A DNA stretch of 64,000 nucleotides from the NCBI RefSeq assembly GCF_958450345.1, contig NC_088782.1, forward strand, positions 94,623,358 through 94,687,357. Reading direction: 5' to 3'. Below the pieces are notes generated by a model. That model was not told the DNA's origin. It searched no databases and worked only from the letters and a program-made list of their open reading frames with translations. Shown here one piece after another: positions 45,171 through 56,845 of this stretch (positions are counted from its first letter, which is position 1; each line of letters starts with the position of its first letter). The DNA is from Calliphora vicina. Lineage: Eukaryota > Arthropoda > Insecta > Diptera > Calliphoridae. The position numbers were made by a program, and so were the translations under genes.

Positions 45171-45224
45171 TAAACTAGTCTTTCTAACAATTGTTATATT
45201 ATTTCAGCTTTTATACTATCATAT

Positions 45225-45282
45225 TTAGGTGGAGGGTATTTAAGATTCGGCACGGCCGAATATAGTACTCTTACTTGTTTAT
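45225..45282 (+). mobile_element. Family A element, 3' tail only
   Basis: GTGGAGGGTATTTAAGATTC, hairpin ATTCGGC-ACG-GCCGAAT, then AGTACTCTTACTTGTTTAT. The rest of the element is missing. Confidence 0.75.
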
Positions 45283-45289
45283 TACTGCT

Positions 45290-45984
45290 TCACGATGCAT
45301 TCAACCAATCCCTTATAACCGCTTATAAAGTTTACCGCTTATGATAAAGCGTTGTATGAATTCGAGTCGATATTTTGTACTCTACTAATTCATGGATTGA
45401 GATCTGGCGATTGAATAGGCCACTTCAAAGGTAGTGAGGTACGTACCTCATTGAATTGAAACCACTCCCTGGAGGTGAGTTTGGGCCATTGTCGTGCTGG
45501 AATCTTCAAACTAATGGATGTGTATTCTATACCATGCCCACACCATAATATTGTCTCCTCTAAACTTGACTGTCTTATTTGTGTACTTGGGGCGCAGTCT
45601 CTTTTATTTCGGCCGTCTTATAAATGTTCTCCCATCACTGTCACTAAATTGCATTTGGATTCATGCGAAAATAGTACAGTATTCCATTTCAGTCTCAACC
45701 AGTTGAAATGTTCTTTCAAAAATAAGAAATTTTTTGGGGAGTAGATAACAACCCAAACCAGCCTTATTTTTTCTGCTAACAGTTCGAGAATTGATTTCTA
45801 ATTTTAAATTACACTGTACAACACAAAAACAAATTAAAAGGTCCGACCAATAAATTTTGATAGAGGAGACAAAAAAAAGACACGTGTACCGGCGTTTTCA
45901 AAGTTTACATCTGAATTTCATTTGAGGGGGGTTAAAGTTTCCCAATTCTGGCACATTCTTATTGTTAATCGGCATTAGAAACCA
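45290..45984 (-). pseudogene. Tc1-like transposase, heavily decayed
   Basis: Minus frames show SHESKCNLV (equivalent of SDESKF, first catalytic Asp lost to His; about 45665), then TVKFRGDNIMVWAW (GGGSVMVWG block; about 45560). The equivalent of QDNDPKHTS follows in a shifted frame. WPIQSPDLNP lies at about 45410-45381, followed by a region ending SGYKGLVECIVKQ. The acidic residue after SPDLNP is replaced by a stop. It abuts the left arm of the palindrome at 45985. Reading through that junction gives basic text that may be its N-terminal DNA-binding part. Confidence 0.65.
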
Positions 45985-46470
45985 TTTGTTGTGTCTTATT
46001 TCTGACTTTCCGGTTGAATTTTCCGTTTTGGTGTATTCAGGAACTTATAGTAAAATTTCACGGATAATATTATTGCGGAACATTTTAACCTCTTAAATCA
46101 CTGTTTTAATGGTATTTTTTGCTCTTTTTTAAAATAAGGACAAAAAAGACCCATGCCTTGAGTATTTAGAGGGTTGACATATTCTACAAAAATGTTCTCC
46201 GTAACATTTTACATAACACATTTTATAGCTAAAATGTGTTATGTAAAATGTTACGGAGAACATTTTTGTAGAATATGTCAACCCTCTAAATACTCAAGGC
46301 ATGGGTCTTTTTTGTCCTTATTTTAAAAAAGAGCAAAAAACACCATTAAAACAGTGATTTAAGAGGTTAAAATGTTCCGCAATAATATTATCCGTGAAAT
46401 TTTACTATAAGTTCCTGAATACACCAAAACGGAAAATTCAACCGGAAAGTCAGAAATAAGACACAACAAA
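45985..46470. repeat. Near-perfect 486 bp palindrome
   Basis: Two ~241 bp arms mirror each other around a 4 bp spacer TAGC at 46226-46229. I see one mismatch: GGTATTTTTT on the left against GTGTTTTTT on the right, around 46108/46345. The outer limits are TTTGTTGTGTC (45985) and GACACAACAAA (46470). No target duplication was found. The left arm continues without a visible break into the minus-strand Tc1-like transposase. Confidence 0.95.
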
Positions 46471-47828
46471 AGAGAGCCTAACTAAAAATCACCGATATCT
46501 CTATTATTTTACCTTCGATGGCAAATTTGGATAGGAAGTATTCATTAATTACATTTTTTAGCTCTGGGCAATTTCACTTCATTATCATACAATGTCCAGC
46601 ATAAAATCGTTTATTATTCTGATTTTTAAATTTTCGCAAATCTTGATTCTAGCTGTTTTTCTAACTATTTAAAGAAATAGTTTTCAAAACCTGTTTCCAT
46701 TAAATTGTCACTCATTGTATGTAATATATATATTTTATTCTCTATTTTGTTATATGTAGCTTATATTTGCCTTAAATTTCGATTCATTATTTTTGTTCAC
46801 TAATTTAATATGGGGAAAACTTGTTTCTTTCCTTCGTAATTATTCACCACTTGAACTGCTTACAATACGACTAAATGGATTCTATTCCAATCGATTTAAA
46901 GTTTTGAAAATTACTAAAGTGTTTCACATTGTAAATATGATCTATGATGAAAACTAAACTCAAGAAAGCTATTTGGAAGACTAGGCTAATGACAATCATG
47001 GACGAATCTTGGATCCATCAATTCAGTCCTATCTAGAAGTCCTGGATCTTATATCTACAGACTAAATCATTGCATTAGTCTTTTAGGATGTACTAAAGTT
47101 CGTGTTTTCAATCAACCAAACTAATATAGTGTCATACATCTTCCTGAATGGCTTGCATTGCTATAAATTTGCTCAATTCTGTACTTTTATGTATACCGTA
47201 CTATCGATCCTTTTATTAAGCAAATACATACATACAAGTGATGAAAATAGTGGAGTGTGTTTTCAAAATTCAGGATAAAAACAGCTGATATACTGCTGAA
47301 GAACGTAATAAACCATATGATTTTTAGTTGAATTACATCCATTGTACTCGTACGCATCACAGTTATTGGAGGGTTAATTTAGATCTGTAGGCATATGTAA
47401 CATGTTTTGTTAGGATTTTTTTTCTACAAAATTTTCCATTTGACAATTTGTCACATGTCGTATCCTCCTCCATACACACATACAGTACATTTCAATTCTA
47501 ACCGCTCATGTACAAGTGAGTATTTATTTTTTAATCGAATTTCAGACACAGTCTTGCACTTGTGCCAAAAATAACTTCAAAAACAGCTGAAATTTATTTG
47601 TATCCCCCAAATAAAAGAAAGGAAAAGAAAAAATAAAAAAAAATCTAAATAATACAAAACCGGAACTAGCAACCGGAACTAGTTATGAATGGAAGGAAGT
47701 TAGTTTTTAAGTAAATACAACAACGTAAGTGAGTATTTTAAATATTTCATACTCTGCTTGTAGTTTAAGCTATTGCTTCGTACATCAAATAAAACATAAA
47801 ATATTTGAAAGTAATTTTTTTTTTATAT
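46471..47828. other. No recognisable gene
   Basis: AT-rich, unremarkable; no frames above 60 residues with any motif. Confidence 0.45.
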
Positions 47829-47929
47829 ATGTACATTAGGGTGGCTCCAAAGAAAATGTTGTGAATGTTCCCAACTAATATAAAAGTGTAATTTTAAGAT
47901 ACCATTTCTCAAAATGTGTGTCCAGTAGC

Positions 47930-48675
47930 TCGTTTCTGTATTTCTCGCATCGGAAAACTTCTCACATGAAGTGTGAAACAAAAAATTCCATCGTTTCTCG
48001 ATGTGCGAGAAAAAAGTGTTTCTGTATTTGAATGCGAAAACTGACAACACAGATTCTGTTCTTACTGGAATATTTCCAGTAATTCAGTGTCAAATGTAAG
48101 ACAAACGTCAACGAAAGAAAGAAATTATAATAAAACCTAAACAGAGAAAGGCTAAAAAAAATTAAAATGACAAAATATAACAATTGTGTTTTATTGATTG
48201 TTATCATTTAAATATAAAACAAAAAGTAAAGTGTGGCGCTTAAAACTGCTGAATTTAAAAAAAATAATTTAGAAACACATTTTTGTGTACTTATATGTGT
48301 ATTATAATTATTTTATTCAAACTCTGTGCTACATACATTTTCGGCTGACTTGGGTTCCATATTTATACATACGTAGTTAAAAATATCTATATTTTTTAAA
48401 ATGTAGTTTTTCTCATATCAATTTCAAATGTGACTTGTTTTGACAGTTTTTGTGAGTTTCTCACAAAATATTGTTACAGAAACACTTTTTCTCACATCCT
48501 TCCAATAATTGCTGGAAAATTATTTAAATGACAGACAATTCTCGCAAACTCAAGATACAGAAACACTTGTGCGAGAGAAAACATATTTTGTTTCATTTTA
48601 CACTGTTTTTGTTGCAATTCAATCGTTTCATGCGGAAAGTTTTTCGATTCGAGAAATACAAAAACGGGCTACAGG
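47930..48675. mobile_element. Nested foldback with ~140 bp arms
   Basis: TAGCTCGTTTCTGTATTTCT (about 47930) is mirrored by the complement of TAGCCCGTTTTTGTATTTCT (ending about 48672). The arms also share AGTGTTTCTGTAT and TTGCGAGA/TGCGAGAA-like text. Flanking CAG trinucleotides might be a 3 bp duplication, which is too short to rely on. Frames in the arms (47823-48050, 48509-48767) are not genes. Confidence 0.65.
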
Positions 48676-49074
48676 ATTCAGTATTTCGTAAGCTGGATCA
48701 AAAGATAAAAATTTCATTTTTTAAGTTTTATGACTTTTTTCATAATTCTCTCAAAGGAAAAATATGAAATATTGGAGTCAAAAGACTAAAAATATTTGTA
48801 CTTTTGCCCTTATTTTTTGTTTTATAATCCAATAAAATTATAAAGTATTATATACCAATGAAAATATTATTAAATTACGTTTATTTGGATTTTCATATTG
48901 TGATTTTCTTCAACATAGCGCAAACAGCAGACAAAATGTATCGCAAAATTAAAATAAAATTCGAACTAGGTTGGATTTCGAAAAACGAAAAAACCCATTT
49001 CGGTGAATTTATATGAAATTTTAAATAATTCTATTTTCAAATATTAAAAAGAACTTAAAATGTTTGCCAAAAAT

Positions 49075-49387
49075 CATGGCAGAATCAACCAGGTACAATT
49101 ATTAGAAAGTATGTTCTCAATTATAATTTCCCTAACATGTCAAAAATTAAAAATATCAGAATAAAATATCTAAAAAAAATAAAATTAATTCTAGTTTTGT
49201 TGAAAAAATCAATTTGTAATGTTTATTTCTGAAAAAAAAAATTATTTTACGAAATAAAAATGTGAAAAATTAATCTTTAATGCAAACAATTTCTAAAAAC
49301 ATAAAGTGATAACATCCAGATTTTGACGTTGTAGGGGTAAATATTGACAACTCTCCCTAATAATTGTACCTGGTTGATTCTGCCATG
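49075..49387. mobile_element. 313 bp MITE with perfect 9 bp TSD
   Basis: CATGGCAGAATCAACCAGGT then ACAATTATTAG is perfectly mirrored at the right end (31 bp arms). It is flanked by GCCAAAAAT on both sides (49066-49074, 49388-49396). A 9 bp duplication suggests MULE-type integration. Non-coding loop. It is nested in the hAT-like element. Confidence 0.85.
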
Positions 49388-49664
49388 GCCAAAAATAACA
49401 AAACTTTTAATATTTATGAACTAACAGGATAATTTTAGATATGGCATTAAAAGGGCCTTTCAAAGACCTTTCACGTGATATGAATATTTTATATGTTTCT
49501 TTGAGAGATATGAAAAAAATTATTAAAAACTATATTCAACTATAGCTCACCAAATACTAACGCCATGAAAATGTTTTTGAAAAATGGTCTCCTCAACCAA
49601 ACTAAACTTTAATTTTAGTTGGGAACATCGACACCTAATACAAACGAGGCACCCTAATGTACAT

Positions 49665-50453
49665 ATACTATTTATTATTCTATATTCTTTTGTACGTAAC
49701 AAAAAACAAACATTTTTTTTCTGAATTGTTGGTTCTATATTTGTTTGAAACACGTACTTACACAATTATACAAAACTCGTACATAGCAATTATTTTTTAT
49801 TATTATTTTGTTTTGTTCTTTTTGTTGATTTTAAGGGCTTCATTTCACCATAAATTTATGTATATACAAAAAATGCCCAAACATCATAAAAAAAATACGA
49901 AAAATCTTTAACACATGATCGAATGTTTGTTTTTCAGTTTTCTGTGTCATAAATTGATCCTTTGCACGTTTTATGCTCTTGTTCCTATGGCTGTTTTTTT
50001 TTCAAACTGGATGGATGACATTAGGGAAGTTGTGTGTATGTTGGTTTTTTGTAGTGTGTTAATGTTAAAATTTATTATAATTTATTTTTTCACCATGTTT
50101 AAACCGCAAGGACACAAGGTGTGTTCTAAATTTAAATTATGACATCAAAAATGCATGTTATTAGTTACACTGAAAACATTTTTATGAGTCTAGGGTAGAA
50201 AAATAGTATTTAAAGTTTAAAGTTTTACTAACACATATATAGAGTTATGTACTGTTGTCAAAGAGTCGGACTACTTGTTATATTTTGCTCCTTGCAATAA
50301 TCCTTGTTACGAGATGTTTATGAGTCTAGGGTAGAATAATAGTATAGTTCCACATATACATTTATTCTTATATAAAAACTATTTTTGATCAGCCTAGAAA
50401 AATTGTAAAATTCCGGAAAATTTTAAATTTCCTACCAATGAACATAATGTTAA
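49665..50453. other. No gene; a 28 bp direct repeat
   Basis: TTTATGAGTCTAGGGTAGAA occurs at about 50182 and 50319, each followed by (A/T)AATAGTAT. The rest is AT-rich. Confidence 0.45.
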
Positions 50454-50455
50454 TA

Positions 50456-52012
50456 CACTGATGCACATTCCTATAAACGCACTTAATTTTTTCTGTATTT
50501 TTGTTATATCTTTGTTGTTCTATCCAAAGCTAAATTTAACTTTTTTAATTATATATATAAATTTATAATATATATATATAAATTTAACGCCTTAATTATA
50601 CGATCAAATGTTCTTGGTGCTATTTAAGTGGAAGATTCGTATAAACGCAGACGTGAAATTTGTTTTTAAAAAAGTTACCAGAAATAAAATATTATCAATT
50701 TTAGTTTTTTTTCAACCAATGCATTGCAATGATACGTTTCTAATAGTAATATCTCAATTTACTGCCACTTTTTCTGTTTGAATCAATAAATTTTATCACT
50801 TTTAAAGATGCCCAAGGGAACTTATTTGTCCGATCAGGAAAAGATTAAAATTAAATTTTTTCACGACCAAGGATGTTCCAATAGAGAAATTGGACGTAAA
50901 ATCGATCGTTCGGAAAGTGTGGTGCGAAATTTCTTGAAGAAAGGTCAAAATTATGGAGTTCACAAACCTACAAAGGGAAATACAAAACTAACAAGAAGAC
51001 AACTTAAGCTAATAAAACTTGAAGCAAACCGCAACAAATTGAATTCCACACAAATAAAGAATAAATTGAATCTTCCAGTGACTTTTAAACACGTTGTACA
51101 CATTTTACGAAACGATGAAAACATAAAATGGAAAAAGCTGAAATGTCAACCCATGCTGAAAAAGCACCATAAAGAAAATCGTCTAAAATTCGCAAGAAAA
51201 TATATGAAATGGACAGATGAGTGGAAAAAGGTAATTTTCTCTGACGAAAAAAAATTTAATTTGGACGGTCCTGATTCATACTCATGCTATTGGCACGATT
51301 TGAGATCAAACGATGTTCGGATGTCAAAACGTAATTTCGGTGGTGGCAGTGTTATGGTTTGGGCAGCGTTTTCTGCAGTTGGCAAGTCGAAAATATGTTT
51401 TGTTCCGACAAAAATGAATAGTGCGATTTATAACGAACTGTTGAGAAAATGCTCTTCTCTCATTAATGGATGAAAAAATGGACAACCAAATCTTGGTTTA
51501 ATGAACATAGCATTACTCTGTTGGACTGGCCAGCTTGTAGGCCGGACTTAAACCCAATGGAGAACTTGTGGGGATACATGGCCCGTAAAGTTTATGCAAA
51601 TAATGCCCAGAATGAAAGCATAATGACTGTGACAGAGCTGAAACTAAGAATTAAACAAGTCTGGGAGGAAATTGATTCAGATCTGCTTAAAAAATTAGTG
51701 GAATCAATGCCAGACCGTATTTTTGAAACAATCCATAACAAAGGATCATCCACACATTATTAATAATGCTACAGTGGTCCATAAATTAAAGTGCGTTTAT
51801 AGGAAAATACCCTTAAAAATAGCTGCTAATCTCGAAAATTAAGTAAAAAAATAAAATAAAGTACAAATGATTTTTTTTTTTGTAAACAATATTTTAAGTG
51901 AAGTCTTAACTAATTTAATAAACAAATTTGTAGCCCCCTAAATATATTCTTGTTAAATTTATACAATTTTTTTAAAAAAAGTAGAGTGCGTTTATAGGAA
52001 TATGCACCAGTG
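50456..52012 (+). mobile_element. Tc3-like transposon, nearly complete
   Basis: Terminal inverted repeats CACTGATGCACATTCCTATA (50456) and the complement of CACTGGTGCATATTCCTATA (52012) lie between TA dinucleotides (50454-50455, 52013-52014). Internal copies of the end motif AGTGCGTTTATAGGAA occur at about 51790, with a weaker TCGTATAAACGCAGA near 50636. This fits the two-site ends of Tc3-type elements. The 1557 bp length is normal. The transposase lies centrally in the same orientation. It is the youngest-looking transposon in the window. Confidence 0.9.
50808..51763 (+). pseudogene. Tc3-like DDE transposase, lacking the second catalytic Asp
   Basis: Part 1 (50808-51473) is 221 residues. 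The N-terminal HTH spans about 1-60 (LSDQEKIKIKFF, NREIGRKIDRSESVVRNFL). The second HTH is about 60-105. The catalytic core starts with FSDEKKFNLDGPD (Asp146), and GGGSVMVW sits at 178-185. Part 2 (51470-51763) is 97 residues, overlaps the stop of part 1 in another frame, and carries LLDWPACRPDLNPMENLWG with the third acidic residue Glu31. The segment that should hold QQDNAxxH, the second Asp, is absent between LLRKCSSL and KKWTTKSWF: roughly 20-30 codons deleted, with a frameshift. It is therefore inactive. The ATG at 50808 is well placed 0.35 kb from the end. Together with the short gap, the family length (~340 residues) is matched. Confidence 0.9.
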
Positions 52013-52154
52013 TATTACAAATAAAAAAATTTACTTGTCATAAGTTCATGTACCAGTATTCATTTCGAGAAGCGGGTGTCAAAAAAGTGATCCCCAATTG
52101 CAAAGCAGAGGCAGTCCGCTTCAACTAAAAAGCTGAAAAGTGCATTTCACAGAC

Positions 52155-52668
52155 ACAATTTTTTAACAAGATCGGTGTAGAACTCTTTGAGTTATAGGGG
52201 GTCATCCATGTAACTTATTACCTATTGTTCTTACCAAATTCTTCAATCGTACAAAACATTTATTTTCATAGATATCCAACTTGCATCCCGCTAAGTGAAG
52301 AAATAGATCTTCAAGGAAAATATCTAAGCTTTCTTTTTAGAAAAAAAGGCCCATTTTAAAAAAAAAAAAGTTTTTGATTTCGGAAAAAAAATTCTAAAAT
52401 TTTTTTATTTCGTTTTTAATTTTTTTTTCGATAGATTGAATAAATTGCTATCTAAACTACTTGGTAGCTTATAGGTAATAAGTTACATGTATGAGGAAAA
52501 ACCCTGCTTGGCCAAAATGTCAAATTTTTACCCCCTCTAACTCAGTGAGTTCTCAACCGATCTTGAAAAATTGTGTCTGAATTACTATCCAATAGAAATA
52601 ACTTTGGTGAAAATTTCATCCCGATCGACATCGATTTCAAAAGTTGGTTCACTTGACATGAAATATCC
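52155..52668 (+). repeat. Family D copy, right half with internal foldback
   Basis: ACAAGATCGGTGTAGAACTC and ATGTAACTTATTACCTATTG (52165-52235) are mirrored by AGGTAATAAGTTACATG and GAGTTCTCAACCGATCTTG (52463-52570). The right terminus is TTCACTTGACATGAAATAT (about 52648). The left terminus is missing. Confidence 0.65.
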
Positions 52669-52690
52669 CATATGGGCAATTCCATATCAT

Positions 52691-52985
52691 CGTACGTGAC
52701 ATTTGTACGCCTATAGAGTGGAATAGATTTTGCAAAAATAAGAGTATCTGAAAAATAACTTGATCTTTATGTTCCATTCAGAGGGTACTATATTTTATGT
52801 ATATCGTATATCGTACGTGACATAAAACGGAACTTATTTTGAGGTACATGTAGAAATATGCGAAAATATTCGAATCATGAGAGGCGTTATGTTTTCTTTT
52901 AATAATATTTAAATTAAAAAACAATCTTTTGATGATTTTATAATAAATAAAATTTAATATCGTACGTGACATACCGTACGTGACA
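52691..52985 (+). repeat. Four copies of CGTACGTGACA
   Basis: The 11-mer occurs at 52691, 52812, 52961 and 52975, all in plus orientation, in otherwise AT-rich DNA. Three copies are followed by T. It contains TACGTG, the core bound by fly bHLH-PAS dimers (Sim or Trh with Tango). The identity beyond that core makes a decayed repeat equally likely. No gene nearby. Confidence 0.6.
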
Positions 52986-53507
52986 GATTTTTCTCTTATA
53001 ATAAAACAACATATATATTCTGTAAATATATGTATACAAAAATTAAAAATATGAATAGAAAATATACATTCGGTTTCAATAAACAATTTTATAATAGTAA
53101 ATAATCAATCAGAGTCAAATTCATTTCATACTACAAGCTAAAACATACCTAAAACATTAAAAAATTAAATAGAATCAATTTAAACTATTATTTTTGTCTT
53201 TAAAATGTTGTAATATGAACTAAATACTTTCATATAGTAACATTTCATTATTTTTGTCTATTCAAATCATCTTGAAAAAAAGTTTCAAGGGTTTTTGTGT
53301 TTTCAGTCGTTGTAGCAATTCTCGTGGAATAGCCCATATATTTTAAATTTAATGTATGTCTGTTTATTTATTTATTTGTTATTTTTAGGCTACTATAACC
53401 TAAACCCCTGGACCCATCGTCTTGAAATGTTTACTGTATGTTTCTGTATATCTAGAAAGAACAATAGGCTACTTCTTATTTTGAAATTTCAAGTGGGTGT
53501 GGCACTT

Positions 53508-53945
53508 CCCATACAAAGTATAGAATATATATAGAATATCTGGAAATCTATAACTGCGAAAGCCGCAAAACTTCGCGGAATTTAGTTCGGTACGATTGTG
53601 CGTATCTTGACTGATAATGGATGGAATTGGATAAATTAGTGTGGTCCCAACCATACAAAGTAAATAGTTATTTGGAATATCTGCAAACCTATAATTGTGA
53701 CAGTCTTCAAACTTTATATGAACCAATTTCTCATCAGTGCATGACGCGTCATGACGTCTAACAAAAAATGGAACGAATCGAATATCTGGATAACTATAAT
53801 TGTGAAAGTCTTCTAAATTGAGAAGAATCAATTTCATATCACGACATGATGTTAAATTAAAAATTGGAGGGTCGGAACAGGGGATGAGTCACCTACCATA
53901 CAAAGAAAATAGTTATTTCTAAATATTTTGAGAACTATTCATAAT
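53508..53945 (+). repeat. Diverged ~140-240 bp repeats
   Basis: CCATACAAAGTAAATAGTTA-type starts at about 53509, 53650 and 53894. These and a partial at about 53780 are followed by GAATATCTGGAAA..CTATAA, TTGTGAAAGTCTTC. The minus frame of 122 residues (53469-53837) is a repeat translation. Confidence 0.5.
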
Positions 53946-55190
53946 GAAATTTAAAATTTATCAACGATTTATAAAACAAAGTTTGTATTTAATAAAATAA
54001 AAATTTGTTTATGAATAAGTCCTATATTATTTTGGAATACATAAGACGACATAAACAAAACATCCTACATCAAATAAGATAAGTCAAGAAGATAGCAGAC
54101 TACTCTCCGTTTAGTACTTAAACCTTTTCTTATCAGGCTAAAATATAGTTTAGTAATGAAGTTGAATAGACATTTTAACATTTATTTTATAAAAATTTGT
54201 TGTTAGTGAATCTTATTGATCGAAAAATACCAAATAGTAACTAACCAACATCAAAAGTTTTTCAGAAATTTAAATTAATTTGTAAAGTTTTTTTAATAAA
54301 TGATTTAACCGCTAAAATGATTATAATTTTTCACAGTGTTACAGTGTTAATGCTTTCGATAAAGTTTAAGCATTTAGTAATTTTATACTTTACATTTAAC
54401 ACCAGCATTTCTTTAAGTGTAAGGAATTTCAAGGACACTAGTCAGCTGTTCGTTCTGGATGATGTTGATGTGATGTGTTTGTATGATTACGTTTATAAAT
54501 AAATATGTACATGTTAAAATATGCAGTAAATGTGTGTATCTATGTATGCCTTTGTTAATGTCTGTGGTGTCAGTTTTATATTTCATTTTATTTATTTATT
54601 TTTTTAAAGGTGCCGCCGCCTAGCTGACAATACTTATGTATTTTGTTTTTTTTATATATATTTCGTGACGTTTTCTGTTAAATGTCAAACAGGATTTGCT
54701 TAGTCACACAATTTGAAAAAAGGATTATTTTCAAAGACCACAAATCAACACCCTTTTCATAACTACGTCCCCATTCTCTTGCCCATTGTTCGATGAAAAT
54801 TTATTGCGCCACATAATTGCGGGTTTTTCTTTATTTATGTCAATCAAATATGAAAAAGGTGCAAAATTGATAATGAAAAAATTAACTTAAAGTGTGTCTT
54901 CGCTCATTCTCTATTTTTCCTTTGAAAAACTGGTCATAAAAAATACATGGTACGTATTTTTTTTGGTTTAAGGATACACGCATTATCCCTTATCAATTTA
55001 ATTTATACAATTAATGAAGTCAAATTTTTACCAAAATTATTCGAACATTTATTGACATTGTTAAACAAATTTTCTGATGTTGAAGAAAATTAAAATGGAA
55101 TCTTTAGTTATGGTCCAATGTGAACATTTTTTTCGTTTTATTTATATATTTATTGAATCTACCTTTAATTCCTTGCAATAACAGTGTAAG
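53946..55190. other. No recognisable gene
   Basis: AT-rich; a short richer spot GTGCCGCCGCCTAGC at 54610. No motif in the 61-residue frame at 54317-54502. Confidence 0.4.
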
Positions 55191-55699
55191 AACACACGAT
55201 CATGACAGTATAAGTACGATTCTACTACCAAAGGGTAGTAAAACCCTATACTCAGTTTCGGGTTTTGGTGACCAAATTTTTTTTATGGGCCCCAAAGATT
55301 CTGAAAATCACTGGGCCCTCAAAAAAATGTGTCTCAGTTGTTGGCCAACGGCTGATTCAGACTTGATAATACCGCTAACTATGGCAATAATAGCTTTTTC
55401 GTGTCCTTTTTTTAAAAAAAGTTTTGTTTCACAAATTTTTCACTAACAATATTTATCAAAGTTGTTGCTACGGTAAAGTTGAACAACTCATGTGAACATA
55501 CCAACGCAATCTGAACGTATTTAATCACTCTAAATAGCACATAAACATCACGTTGTACCTTAAAAATGTTCATTTTTACTAATTTTCAGAATTTTTGGAG
55601 GCCCATAAAAAAATTAGTCACCAAAATCGCCAAACTTAGTATAGGGTTTTACTACCTTTTGGTAATAGAATCGAACCTAAACTGTCATGACCGTGTGTT
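55191..55699. mobile_element. MITE with ~90 bp inverted arms
   Basis: AACACACGATCATGACAGT (55191) is mirrored by ACTGTCATGACCGTGTGTT (ending 55699). The arms also share CGATTCTACTACCAAAGGGT and AGTAAAACCCTATACT. Flanking duplication not clear. The 108-residue frame at 55120-55446 crosses the left arm and is not supported. Confidence 0.75.
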
Positions 55700-56845
55700 T
55701 TTCCAAAAGTCTTCATTTATTGTACAGTGTAATTATTTAAGTCCTATAACTAAAGACAATGTGCACTTAATTGACAGCCAAGATTGACAAATGGGCCTCA
55801 GAGTGGTCTATGTGATTTTGAATTCATGTTAGCGGGTTCGGATGTTGTTGCTGTTTCGAAATGTAGTTCTTACAAAATTGTTTAAACTTGTCTTTTACCA
55901 TTTTTATATACAATGGTGCTCCATCATGGTCCTAAGAATGTTGGATTAGGTATTTTATCAGTGTAACTTCTATGTCTCTATAGATATTCTCATTTCTTAT
56001 ATACAATGGTGTTTAATCATGGTGCTAAGAATGTTGGATTGTACCTTATGTGTATGATCAATACTTGTATCACTTGCAGTTCCTCATAATTCTATTTCCC
56101 ATGTCCAATTTGGTTAAACAGTGTTGTACTAGATGACTTTACAGTCAAGGATTAATTTCGATTGATCGTGGATTAGCAGTTTTGGAGTATTTAATCTCAT
56201 ATGAAACCTGTTGGCTTCTATAATATGATCATACTTGTGGATGTTTACGTTGTTAAGTGTGACAGGTAGAAAGTTTTCCCTCCCAAGTAATTATCTCAAT
56301 TAATTATTTAGTCCTCCAGATGCTATGATTGAGTTCATATGTGAAATATGAACGGCAGTGCATCATTTTAATCTCGAAAATTGTATAACCATTTGGAAAA
56401 AGCCTTGTGTTATGAACGCAATAAATACTGTTGGCACAATTGTTTTACTGTTACACTAAGATTGTTCTTTATAGTTTTCTGAAAATACATTATTTAAAAG
56501 TTACTGCCAAGGTGCTATCCAAACCAATAGACTTTGTCTCTTTACCGGTTGATTAATACTTCTATAGACAGGGGGTTATGAAAGTAAGTTGAACATGACG
56601 AAAAATTTTCCGTTGATAAACTAAAAGTCCTTTAAAAAGATTTCATATTTGTTTCATATTGTTGATGAACATTGCATTACATTTTTTCCATAAAAGAGGC
56701 ATAAAAATCGCTTTTATACCAATTAAAGGCGACTTTTATTGGTATAAAAGTACATAGATAAAAAAAGATTCGTTGTGGCAATTCAAGATAGAATGGAAGT
56801 GTGACTGTTGTAAATTAACATTGAAAATAAAATTAGTTTTCTTTT
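55700..56845. other. No gene; one ~93 bp tandem duplication
   Basis: TTATATACAATGGTGCTCC..ATGGTCCTAAGAATGTTGG (about 55904-55948) recurs at about 55997-56042 with ~10% change. Remaining sequence is featureless. Confidence 0.5.

Larger units (their letters stand above)
47837..49656. mobile_element. hAT-like composite element with ATGTACAT duplication
   Basis: Ends TAGGGTGGCTCCAAAGAAAA and, inverted, TAGGGTGCCTCGTTTGTATT. GATGTTCCCAACTAA-type sequence is mirrored at 47866-47880 and 49617-49630. Flanks are identical: ATGTACAT (47829-47836, 49657-49664). Inside are two further insertions, a foldback at about 47930-48675 and a MITE at 49075-49387. No hAT transposase was recognised, so it is probably non-autonomous. 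Confidence 0.7.
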
